Positions 1 to 10,700 of a stretch of DNA of 64,000 nt are shown piece after piece. The stretch spans positions 21,717,508 through 21,781,507 of the forward strand of contig CM034236.1 of NCBI GenBank assembly GCA_019916065.1, in the 5' to 3' direction. The notes under the pieces were generated by a model that saw nothing but the letters and a program-made list of their open reading frames with translations, had not been told where the DNA came from and did no database searches. Position numbers and translations under genes: made by a program. How positions within the stretch are numbered: position 1 is the stretch's first letter; each line of letters opens with the position of its first letter. The DNA is from Vitellaria paradoxa (taxonomy: Eukaryota; Streptophyta; Magnoliopsida; Ericales; Sapotaceae).

Positions 1-1467
1 AAGGTAAGAAGATTGGAAGAAATCTTTAAAGTTTTCTCCCACAATTTCCCAAGTTTGCTTGAAGAAATTAACAGTCTATCCATTAGGCCCCGGTGCTTTA
101 TGGCTAGGAAGGGAGAAAAGAATTGATTTAATTCCTTCATCTGTTAATTGCTCTTTCAATGCTTCCAAATTATCTTAGGAATAACAGTTTGCATGATATC
201 AGGAACGTGGTCCATATCAGTAGGGCTTTCTGGAGTTTCGAGAAGTGAGTTATAATGTTCAATAACAATATGCTTTACCTCCTTATACTTCTCCACTCTT
301 TTACCATGCTGATCTTGAATAGAAGTAATTTTTTTTTTTGGAGCAATTAGCATTTGCCTTTTTATGAAAGTATGATGTGTTCTGGTCCCCCAATTTGATG
401 ATGTTGTCTCTAGCTTTTTGTTTGTAGAAAGACTCTTCAGCCATTGCAAGGTGAGTGTAATTGGCTATGGTATTCCTCTCTTGTTCATGTAGGCAGATAT
501 CATCAGGGTTGTTATGCAGCTTCACTTGAATGGATTCTAGTTGTTCTTTGGCTGAGCTAACTCTTTTTGAGATGTCTCCATATGTCTCCTTATTGAAGGC
601 CTTCAAATCAGCCTTTAGAGCCTTGAGTTTGGCACACAGCTTATACATAGGAGTATGTTTTACATGTCTTAACCATCCTCTAGCTACTATGTCCTTAAAA
701 TCCTTATTATTTGCCCAGAAATTGAAAAATTTGAAAGGTCTCTTACCTTGGTTGCCTTGGGGAAGAATATGGACAACAACTGGGCTGTGATCTGAGATTC
801 TTTGGGGCGGGAAGATTGCTTGAGATGTGGTATATTTTTCAAGCCAAGCATCATTGACAAAGACTCTATCAAGCTTGCCAAAAATGGCTTGGTCTGTAGC
901 TTGCTTGTTGCTCTATGTGTAGAAATTTCCCGAGTAGCTCAAATGATGCAGCTTCTTCAATACAATCTCTGAATTCTTGAGATGCCTGGTCGTCAATTGG
1001 AGCTCCACCTTTTTTCTCTTTACTTTCCTTGACTACATTGAAGTCGCCAGTCATTATCCAAGAATCGGAGTCATTTAGCAGTTTGCATTGATCAACAAGA
1101 CTTCTCCATAGGTTCTTTCTATTCATGCTGCTATTTTCTGCATAGATGAAGAATGCATAGAAGCAGAGAGAGCAGGCCCCATGGTTAATTTTGCACAAAA
1201 CAAGCTGATAAGAATTATGTAGAATTTGTACTTCCAGAGTTGAGGGATCCCACAAAACATTGATTCTTGCAGCCTTGGAAGTGTCACAGTCGCCAAAATA
1301 TTCGAAATTCTGGTTGAGGGATCTGCACATATTCTGTAGGTTGAAATGTCTCACTTTAGAGTCTATAATCAAAAAAGACTAAGTGAATTGCCTTTAATAA
1401 ATTTCTTAGCTTCCATATGCTCCAAGGTGCTGTTAGCACCTCTAATATTCCAAGCTGCGATATTCAT
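1..1467 (-). pseudogene. LINE ORF2: endonuclease and start of reverse transcriptase, broken
   Basis: ORF2 starts with ATG at 1467-1465 and reads MNIAAWNIRGANS, the usual first motif (WNxRG) of the APE-type endonuclease. After a frameshift near 1372 it continues to WIMTGDFNVV (catalytic GDFN motif, near 1060-1030), then frameshifts again near 880. The linker region contains LGDQNTSYFHKKA (about 390-350). The first 150 bases, read on the minus strand, give LPSHKAPGPNG, the first RT motif of L1 elements, with a stop just after it. The polymerase palm (xADD) lies outside the window. The endonuclease nicks target DNA and the RT copies LINE RNA. This copy is inactive. Confidence 0.8.
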
Positions 1468-3470
1468 TTCAAAAGAGTGGGATTGGGGGCCTTAGCCTGA
1501 TTTGTTCTTTGCATAGCAGGTGATAGCTTATTTTTTATCCTCTTCTTTTTAGCTAATTGTGTGCTTCGCTGGGAGTTTTTGGCTTCGGAAAGCTTGCTTC
1601 CATGATCAGTGCTACTTTCTGATGTATTTGCATTATTTCTGTTCGAGCATTCATCAGGACTAGGCATGCTTGGGTTTTTTTTTTTTTTTTTTTTATCACG
1701 TAGTGCAAGCTGCATTTGTTTCTCTGAGGTTGGGGTAGGATTTAAATCACAAGCAGAATCCTTGCTGACTTCACTGTCTAGCAAGTTCACTTCTTCTGGT
1801 GGGAGTAGTGCTTCCATGTCATCACTGGGTTGCTTTAGATTATCATTTCTCTCTGCTTCAGGATTTTGAGGTTGCACCTGACTATCATCCATATCCAGAG
1901 GAGTTAATTCAAGAGGTTGATCAGGAATTTCCTGATTAAGCAGTTCAAATTTATTTTGGGATGATAGGACTGTAGCTTTAGAGCTAGCCTCTGCTTCCCA
2001 ACCCACTCCATCTCTAATTTCCACAATGTCCTTTTCTGCATTTTTTGCTTTGGGTCTCCATTCCTTTTTGAAATTTTTGATGCAGGAAGTTATTCTATGC
2101 CCGAAGGCTTTGCAGTGTTCGCATATTGCAGGCATCCATTCATACTTGATGCTTTGTTCATAGGAATCACCATTATCACAATTGATAATCACCTTCTGAG
2201 GTAGATATGCTTCAGCTGAGATTTCAACGCAGATTCTAGCAAAATCCAAAGCTTGGTTGCTGTCATCTTATCAGTAAACAAAGGAGAGCCCACTGTACTT
2301 GCAATCTTGCTTAATGATTTAGCTGACCACAAGTGGAATTTGAGATGAGGTAGGTGCATCCAAGTAGGGACTGTATTGACAGTATCCCTGTCGTATGTGC
2401 AATTGGGTGTCCAAGGTTTCAATAGTAAAGGTTTATCAAAATATGACCATGGTCCTATTTCAAGCATCTTCTGTTTTGTTTCATCATCTTGGAAATTAAA
2501 TACAAATACTCCAGCCTTCAAGTTGAAGAGCTCTATGCTGCCAAGGTTCTTCCAATGCCTTTCCACCAAGAGCCTCATTTGTTTAAAGGAGCGTTTATGG
2601 CCAAGAACATAGCCCATGAGTGAATTATCCCACTGGGCTATGCTTTTTTTTTTTTTTTTTTCAGCTCTTCCTTAGTAAAATTGATCTGTGGACTTTTTCC
2701 TTGAAAGGAAGGTTGTATATATTCTAGGTCCAGTCCATTTTCCTTAAGCCTATTAGACACAAATTGCTGGGCCCAGCTCTTTCCACTTTGGGCTTCTATG
2801 CCAGGTTTTCCAGATGGGCTTTGGGTAGTTGTGGAGGGATTTTTAAATTTTGAATCACCCTCAGATTGACCAGCAGGTAATGGAAGCCCGCCACTCTTAG
2901 GTCCATGTTAGTGTCTAAAGGTAAAGAAGGGGAAGTATCTGGAGGAGCTGGCATACCACCACATGGCTGGCATACCACCACATGGCTTTTGGACATCTTG
3001 CATAGCAGGTTTCTGTGGGCTTTGGTCGGGTACGGCAAGCTGACTTTGCTTCCCCTGGTCCTTCATGAATGGTTGATGACCTGTAGCTTGCCGGACACCA
3101 TCACTCGAGCTTCCATTGATTTTTAATTCTTCTTCATCTGCTTCATGCTTTTGAATTGGAACCTTGGAGAATTCGGCTTTTTGAGGTGCATTGTGGAAAT
3201 TCATAAACTCTGATTTCACTACCTTCATTCAGCGGAGCTACCATGAGCACTTGTAACCTGGTTGTCGCAGGAATTTTTTGCGACCGAGTAGCTGTCTGCA
3301 GCTTTTAGAAGTTTAATTTCGGCTCTTAAATCATCTAGGTTCCTTTGTGGTGGAGCATGGGTTTGCATCGTCATAGGAGATGATGGACACAATCTTGAAA
3401 GGGGGTGAATATAAACTCCCAATGCAGATAGATTCTCTTTGTAATGCTGCAAATGAGGGGGTATATCCAA
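1464..3470 (-). pseudogene. LINE ORF1 (DUF4283-like + CCHC knuckle), frameshifted
   Basis: A possible start lies at 3470 (MDIPPHLQHY). The part after 2617 (MGYVLGHKRSFKQM..., with PWTPN and PTWMHLPHL) is the DUF4283-type region of plant LINE ORF1. It is followed by a zinc knuckle, CEHCKAFGHRITSC (C-x2-C-x4-H-x4-C), near 2135-2094. The tail is rich in K, S and N and includes a poly-lysine stretch from a T-run at 1675-1694. A frameshift lies between 2249 and 2189. A 19-bp tandem duplication near 2950-2987 disrupts the N-terminal half, and a T-run at about 2645-2662 shifts or stops the frame again. ORF1 proteins coat LINE RNA. This copy cannot make a full product. ORF1 ends with TGA at 1466-1464, overlapping the ORF2 start. 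Confidence 0.75.
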
Positions 3471-3500
3471 AGATGAGTTTTCATGAAGATTCTAATCTAA

Positions 3501-5190
3501 GCATATGCCCTCGGCTAGGTGTTGCTGCTTTGAACTTACACGTTTCATAACCAGGGAACCACCATTAGAAATAGGCGATCACGTATTACTTACTCAACTA
3601 TTGTCTTACACGGTGTTTGGATCATGGATTTTTTTGAGGGAAGGGAAGAGGATTTCAAATTATTCATCTTGTTTGGTTGTGGTGGCAACTCTAGAGAAAA
3701 ATGTATGGAATTTATGGGAAAAAAATTAATTAGAAAATTAGTTTATTGTGAAATGTCTTCCATCTCCTTTTATTTTTAACCCTTTTTTTGAATGATAAAA
3801 CATTTGGATCATTTCTCGATTTGTCCATGTCATCCTTGCCCAGGGGCCATGCTAATCTTTTTTGCATCGTTCCAATTTTGTCGGATGTCCCTGAAGGGAC
3901 TTTCAATTTTTAACCCAACCTAGCATTCTCTTTTTCCTTCTTTTTTCCTTTCACTTTTCTTTTCCTCTTTCCTTTTCCTTCTCCTTTATTTTCCTTCAAT
4001 AAGTCCTAAATAATCACATGATTAATGTGGGAAAAAATTGCAAATTTGACAGAAATATAATACTTAATGAACTTGTATGGATAATTAACCATGGAGAAAT
4101 GATCACAAGGGACTCCAAAAAATGGAAGCTGTGTTGTGTAGTTTGCGTGGAATGAACTTGATCGAAATGTCCGGGGCTTATTTATAGGAATCACAGTGTC
4201 CTTTCATTTCCTTGACATGAGCAGATGAACTTTTGGCAGGCATTTTTGGTTCTGGGAAGTACATGTCTTCTCCCTTTGAATGACGTGTATATTTTAGTGT
4301 CTTTCGTCATATTGGATGATGTAAGTTTTTGTGTAATTTATGTTTCCACTCTCCATACGTTCAGATCTTATTCTATGTGAAGTCCACTAACAGTTTTCTC
4401 TTTCTTTAGATAATTATTCTTTATTATTATTTTTATATCAATGCAATTGGCTGTCTTGAATGACGAGATTGGTTTTAAGTCAATGCTGATACAATGAGAA
4501 TTTAACTTGTCTATATTCTGTACCCGATTTTATATTTCACCCTTTTATGTTCTGTAAGTTTGGATTTTTTTTTTGGGGGGGGGGAATAGTCAGTTAATTT
4601 TCCAGAGAACCAATGTTTCATCCATAGGAAAGTACAAATCTTGTGCTTTAAGGCGTCCTTTTTTGGTGATATTTTCTGAGGACATAATTTTCCACCAGAT
4701 TTTTTTACCATTTCTCATGTAACATCTATCTTATGTATTGGTTTCATGATTATTGTTTCAGTCTCTAATATTATATCTGGTGTTTGCACCTTAAATTGTT
4801 TAGCAAGGTCAAACCATTCTAGGGCATGTATGAGTTACATCTCTTAGATTTCATTTCATGAGCTGTAAATAGTCAATGTTTTGGCTGGAAAATAGTAGGA
4901 AATGAGATTTTAAATGAAAAAAAACTTAATGATTAATGAGAGAGCAATTGTCTTGTCTGCATATTTTTTTTTTTGCCTTATTTCAATCTGAGTAACTTGT
5001 GCCACTTTTCCTATCACTTGTGAATTTTTATGATAGTATCAGTGCTCAATTTTGATTTCCTGGAAGAAAATAGATGAGTGAATTTCCCTTATTTGAAGCC
5101 CCTCTTGAGTTGAAAACCGAGTTTAGGCATGTATCAAAAATAAAAGAGAACATGCAGCATGAGTGCCTGTTTGTTGCATGAATCGGACCC
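3501..5190. other. Intronic/intergenic stretch without coding sequence
   Basis: This stretch is part of the region upstream of the mS35 exon at 7756, most likely intron. It contains the U6 pseudogene, pyrimidine-rich runs (3920-3990) and a G-run at 4575-4584. I see no conserved exon. In particular I did not find the preceding mS35 exon, which should end in a leucine/proline-rich segment before a phase-1 splice site. Confidence 0.5.
3802..3900 (-). pseudogene. U6 snRNA pseudogene
   Basis: Read on the minus strand from 3900, the sequence begins GTCCCTTCAGGGACATCCG and ends GATCCAAAT. It aligns without gaps over 99 nt to plant U6 snRNA as I remember it, with about 9 substitutions. The AGC triad is kept (GATTAGC). 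The normally invariant ACAGAGA box is changed to GCAAAAA, which should prevent 5' splice-site pairing. No TATA box about 30 bp upstream or USE at the proper distance is seen; a USE-like motif occurs only about 130 bp away. The terminal T-run is also missing. It is therefore a dead copy, probably retroposed or duplicated. Confidence 0.85.
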
Positions 5191-5214
5191 CTTTAGGGCA
5201 GTTCGTCTGTAATA

Positions 5215-6660
5215 TGTGATTTAAAAAGGATGAAGAATGGGAAAGCGGTTGGGCCAGATGGTATCCCTATTGAGGTTTGGAGGTGCTTAGGAGAGGATGG
5301 CATAAGTTGGTTGATAAAACTTTTTAATGTAGTGTTAAAGAGCAAGAAGATGCCTGATGCATGGAGGAAAAGTATCCTTATACCCATATACAAGAACAAA
5401 GGAGATATTCAGAACTATGCGAACTACCGCGGGATTAAATTGATGAGCCATATGATGAAATTATGGGAGAGAGTTATTGAGAGAAGACTAAGAAGGACAA
5501 CGAACGTTTAAGAGAATCAATTTGGTTTCATGCCCGGAAGATCAACCATGGAGGCTATCTTTCTCTTGAGGAGGTTAATGGAACAGTATAGAGAAGGTTA
5601 AAAAGATTTACATATGGTGTTCATCGATTTAGAGAAGGCATATGATCGGGTTCCTAGGGAGATTCTATGGGGAGTATTGGAAAAGAAAGGAGCGTGTGTC
5701 ACATATATTGAGGCGATAAAGGACATGTATGATAGAGCCATGACATCTATACGGACGACTGGTGGAGAGACTAATGAGTTTCCTATCACGATTGGTTTAC
5801 ATCAAGGCTCAGCGTTATGCCCGTACTTGTTTGCTTTAGTTATGGATGAGATTACAAGACATATTCAGGATGAGGTGCCATGGTGTATGCTATTGGCAGA
5901 TGATATTGTTTTAGTAGATGAGATGAGAGAAGAAGTGAATGCTAAGCTAGAATTGTGGCGGGATATGTTAGAGACAAAAGGATTTAGGCTAAGTCGATGC
6001 AAGACGGAATATATGGAATGTAAGTTTAGTGAAAGTAGGATAACGGGTAGTATAGAAGTAAATTTAGACACACAAAAGATTGTAGAGAAAGATAAATTTA
6101 GGTACCTTGGATCTATGGTGCAACAAGATGGAGGGATTGATACTGATGTAAGTCGCATGATTCAAGCTGGGTGGACCAAATGGAGGAGTGCTTCGGGGGT
6201 TTTGTGCGACCGAAACATCCTCCTCAAGGTGTAAGGAAAGTATTATAAGGTAGCGGTTAGACCAGCGCTGCTATATGGATCAGAGTGTTGGGCAGTAAAG
6301 CATAATCATGGTCAGAAGATGGCAGTTGCGGAGATGAGGATGCTAAGATGGATGTGCGGGATTACAAGGAAAGATAGGATTAGGAACGAGGAGATTAGGG
6401 GCAAAGTAGGAATAGCACCGATTGAAAATAAAATGAAAGAAAACCAATTAAGATGGTTTGGCCATGTTAGAAGGCGTCCAGCAGAGGCACCTGTTAGAAG
6501 GTGTGAAAGTATGGAGATTGCCAGGAGTAGGAGAGGTAGACCTAAGAGAAGCTGGAAAGAAACCATTAAACATGACCTGGCCTACCTAGATTTATCGGAG
6601 GACATACCCCTAAACAGATCTAATTGGCGTCGACAAATCCATATAGCCGATCCCACCTAG
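5215..6660 (+). pseudogene. RTE reverse transcriptase, single frame with three TAA stops
   Basis: From 5230 to 6660 everything lies in one reading frame, interrupted only by TAA at 5509, 5599 and 6232. Visible RT motifs in order: [50 protein letters not shown] (motif A), [19 protein letters not shown] (motif B) and LLADDIVLV (motif C, catalytic DD near 5897-5905). These are followed by [13 protein letters not shown] and a C-terminal domain with RWFGHVRRRP and GRPKRSW. RT copies the element RNA at the nicked target. The lack of indels suggests a fairly young copy inactivated by point mutations. Confidence 0.85.
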
Positions 6661-6671
6661 TGGGAAAAGGC

Positions 6672-6709
6672 TTGGTTTGGTTTTGGTTTTGGTTTTGGTT
6701 TTGGTTTTT
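6672..6709 (+). repeat. (TTTTGG)n tail of the RTE element
   Basis: About six TTTTGG-like hexamers directly follow the RTE stop codon (after CTTGGTTTGG) and end in TTTTTA. They mark the 3' end of the element. Confidence 0.85.
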
Positions 6710-7755
6710 ATGGGGCATGGGCATATTCATGGTAATTTGTGGGCGCTGCTAGGAAGATTCACAAAGAAGAGCAGAAAAAGGAAACTTAAAGCCATTTAAG
6801 GTGTGCGATGAACATTCCATTTGATGTCCACACATCTGACCTTCAGCTCTTTTCATCTTCTTTTCCTAACTGCTTTTGGATTCTTCATCGGAAGTCATTT
6901 GTTTTTGCTTTGGAAAGTCAAAGCCCATTTAATTGGAGTGTTAATGTCTTCTTTTCTAATGCATCCTTTGTTGTAATAGATATTTGCTTTTAATACCTTA
7001 TGAAATATTTTTATTTCTCTTGAATTAACCATTAATTTATGTGACCTAAAAAACATGTTAGAAATGTCTCTGAGAAGAGTGTTGACAGTTTCTGTTCTTT
7101 TCAAATTTTTGTTAGTAGTTTTTCTTGGAACATTTTGAACCATGAATCTTATTAGATGACAATATATAAGACCTAAAGGACCTTTAAATTGTTGGGAATG
7201 TGACTCATGGAATGCTGGTTCTATTTTTATATAGCATGAAACTTGTCACATAAACTAGTGAAAATAAGAATGGTTTCACCACTTTGTCACAATCGCTTCA
7301 TTGCATTTGGGTAGTGAAGGTCAGTGAAATATTCCAGCTCTTATACTTCCATTCAGAGGTGGACCTAGAAGGGGGTCAACAAAGCCCTGCACCCCTGGCA
7401 AACATTTTTCTTCCATCTTCACTACTGCCTTCATATAAATATCATCTTTGCGTGCGAAGACACTCTCCCCCTTTATTGGATAATGCATCAATCTCATAGG
7501 CTGTACCTTGGTCGAACTAATTCTTTTCTTTGAATTGTGTCTTTGATTATTGATATTTTTGTGAAGTCATTTCTTTCCATGTATCTAAGGTTCTGCAGTA
7601 ACATGGTTTGAATTTATTGGTGATAGTGTCTAGTGTGGGACCATCAAACATTCTCCTTCTTTCCCTCAAATGCAGTTTTTGTGGAATGTGTTATGATGGC
7701 ATGTGGTCGATTTTCCTTTGATACAATTGTATTTTATTTATTTTATTTTCCTCAG
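6710..7755. other. Intron sequence upstream of the mS35 exon
   Basis: AT-rich DNA without recognisable coding sequence. A segment near 7350-7420 (GGTGGACCTAGAAGGGGGTC) resembles the start of decayed repeats found widely in plants, but I cannot assign a family. The stretch ends in a good 3' splice site, TTTTCCTCAG, at 7746-7755. Confidence 0.5.
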
Positions 7756-10700
7756 ATGAGATAAAGCAGAAAGTGGAGAAGAAATTCAATGAGATTGGTG
7801 ATATGGTTGAAAGGGGTGAGATTGAAGTTGAAAAAGGTTATGAACTTTTCAAGGAATTTGAAGATAAGATGGTAGTGGAATGTGCTAAGATGATGGAGGC
7901 AGAAGAGCCCCCACAATTTGATGATATCTCTTTGCCAGATAAGAAAAAGGATTTAGATGACCCACCTGGTGAGGGGCCAATCCTTCGGTGGCAAACACGT
8001 GTTGTATTTGCTCCTGGTGGTGATGCATGGCACCCAAAAAATCGAAAAGTGAAGTTGGCTGTCACTGTGAAGGAGCTTGGGCTTTCTAAACATCAATTTC
8101 GTCGTTTGAGAGAATTGGTTGGAAAGCGGTACCATCCAGGGAAAGATGAGCTAACAATCACCAGTGAGAGGTAAGTTTAGTACACAAGTGAGCAAGATTT
8201 TTTTCTTATTCCTGCACTGAATCTTCTTTGAACAGCGGAACTTGGTCATGAGCCAATGGTTCTGTATTTAGTTCTTAGTTGGATTGGCATCTTATATTTT
8301 TCTTTTTTAGTCAATGAAGTGAATATATTATATAATTATATTAATATAATAAAAGCTCGATTATTAACTCATGAATATGTTAACAAAACTATATTCTAGT
8401 TATAGGTGGAAAACTAGTGCTTTGTTTTTTTTCCTTATTCATTAACGACATTGTTCCCTACTTTCTTTTACTTATTTATTTATTTATTTATTTATTTATT
8501 TTAACAAACTAAATGTCATTTTAGCATTAACACTTTTGTACATTGATTGTCATTTCCTTGATTTCACGACAGTTGAAATGATAAAACCTATTAATATAAA
8601 TACAAGATAGTATACTTATAATTTGATTCATCTATTGGTATTCCCCTCGCTGGAATTTGCTAAGAAATTTAATAAGGTAAGAAGCAGCTAGCAGAGAGTC
8701 CCTTTATTGGCAGATCCATGGCATGGTTGGGGCCTGTGTTTATGATTGGGATGGAAAGACAAATAAGTTTGTTTAAGGGTGATGGCTCTCTCAATACATT
8801 TGTGGGGGTGAGGATGCATTTAAAGGAATTGGCCATGTCTGTGGGAGATTATTAGAGTCGTCGATTATTAGAGTCGACAACGATACGTGGGATGCAGAAT
8901 AGTATTGGTCAGAGTCAGAGGTGATGGCAGATGAATTCCAGTGATGGTGAGGATCAAGGAGGGAGGATCAGTCTATGAAAAAATCTCACTGTCGGTAGTG
9001 TGGCTGCCTTTTGTGAGCAAGAATCTGACTTGACACACTCGATTGCTGACAAGAGACTCATCTTAGAATAAGATGACAGTGCTTGAATCCCACACTTGTA
9101 AAGCATATGTAAGAGCTAGGGTTGGAAGCTTCCAGATTGAGTGATAGACAGCTAGCATGCATTTTAAATGTTAGTCGGGTTACATGAAGCGCGTCGAATA
9201 GGCGAATGGCAGGTTATGGGCCTATAATGAACATAGACTCGGGTAAGGCTGTAGAGGCCTAGAATCGGCTTAATCCACTTATACCAGACCCATATGAGGA
9301 GGCTAACAATTTCATTGGGCCAGCTTGTTCCTGTAGACTGAAGGGGCCTTTCCCTTCTCTTTTAAAGCCTATTGAGACATTTATTCTGTTTAAAGGGAGT
9401 ATTCAAAGGTGGCCTCGGCCAGAATCTACTTCAGGAGGAGCTACTCACATGGGACGTTCACTAGACCTAGGTAACCAATCATCTTCTTGTGGGTTGGGCT
9501 CGTTATGTAGCTCTCTTATTTCATCTTGGTCTCATCACTCTCTCTGAGTTGGCTTTTTTTTTTGGGGGGGGGGGTGGCCGGGTTGTGGGTGGGGGAGCTG
9601 AGCATAGAAGGGAGGAGGTGAGAAGGCTTTTGGTGTTAAAAGACATGATAAGAGTGAGAAGTCTAGGGGTGGGGCTATGGGGGATGTATCAAAAGAGGAA
9701 CCCATGAAGTGTATTCTGCTAGTGTGCATGGGACCCTTCTTTGAAGATAGTGATGAAGGCAGCAACTTATCTTCAATAGAGGGGGGTAGCAACATTAGGC
9801 TTTTGGTGTCTAGTTAGGTACCAAGGAGGGTGAAAGCGATGAAGATAGTGTTGGGCATTTCTTGTAAGGGGCATGAGGAGGAGCTGTTGAGGAGAGATAG
9901 TGACGATCTAGATATAGGAAGGCCAACTCACAGAATGGCAGTAGCAGCAGGAAAAGGGGACAAAGGGAGTTAAGGGTTTTGGAATACTTGATTAACTCTG
10001 AGCGTATAGGTAGGAGGCAGTTGGGGGGGGCGCAGGGGAACAATGAAACATTGTCATTGTGGAACGATAAAGCCTAAAATTTTGAGTTGGAATGTGAGGG
10101 GGCCTTAATAGGGATAGGAAGAGGGGAGTCGTTAAAGCTATTTTGAGTAAAAAAGAAGCATGAGGTAGCCTGTTTATAAGAAACAAAGCTATGGTTTTTG
10201 GATGCTTCTATTATTAGGAGCATTTGGGATGGGGAATTGGGTTTAGTTGGCTATTAAGTTGGCTTTTGTAGGTTTATTGATGATGCGGAATGGAAGGGTC
10301 CTCTCTCTTGCAGATAGTGAAGTGGGTTGTTGGTCAATCAGTTGTTGTTTCAGTAATTTGGTTGATAATGCAGTATAGGCTTTTACAGGTGCGTATGGAC
10401 CAACAGAGTATAACTGGAAGATAGAATTCTTGGAGGAAGTATGAGCAGCTTTGTACAGGTGGGATGTGCCTTGGCGTGGAGGAGATGGAATTGTAGAGCT
10501 AACATGATTTCCATGGAAGTACTCCAGATTTATTGAAGAGGTTGGGTTGATTGATTTAACAGTCTCTTGAAATATTTGTCCAATGCACCGGTCTCTCCCT
10601 ACAATGAGAAAGTACTCCACTATGATTATTGGAAATGTTCCAACTCTATTCGTTCTGGATAGTCTCTTGAAATATTTGTCCAATGCACCGGTCTCTCCCT

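Larger units (their letters stand above)
1..3500 (-). mobile_element. L1-type LINE retrotransposon, 3' part beyond window edge
   Basis: Reading from right to left there is an ORF1 with a nucleic-acid-binding zinc knuckle, then an APE-type endonuclease, then the start of a reverse transcriptase. This is the order of a plant L1 LINE on the minus strand. The RT is cut by the left edge of the window, so the 3' end and poly(A) are not visible. The 5' limit near 3500 is approximate, being where recognisable ORF1 sequence ends. Several frameshifts and in-frame stops make it non-autonomous. It lies in the intron upstream of the mS35 exon at 7756, in opposite orientation to that gene. Confidence 0.85.
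5195..6709 (+). mobile_element. RTE-type LINE, 5'-truncated
   Basis: Reverse-transcriptase coding sequence of the plant RTE clade runs to a stop at 6658-6660. It is followed shortly by a tail of repeated TTTTGG units, the typical microsatellite-like 3' end of plant RTE elements (these lack poly(A)). The endonuclease and N-terminal half are missing, so this is a standard 5'-truncated insertion. The exact 5' junction is uncertain, roughly 5170-5220. No clear target-site duplication was found. Confidence 0.85.

Noticed and set aside
1609..1869. Plus-strand open frame with poly-Phe
   Set aside because: It is the antisense of LINE ORF1; the poly-Phe is a T-run.
4020..4032. USE-like element (TTCCCACATTA on the minus strand) upstream of the U6 pseudogene
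   Set aside because: It lies about 130 bp from the RNA start, with no TATA at the normal distance, so it is unlikely to be a working U6 promoter.
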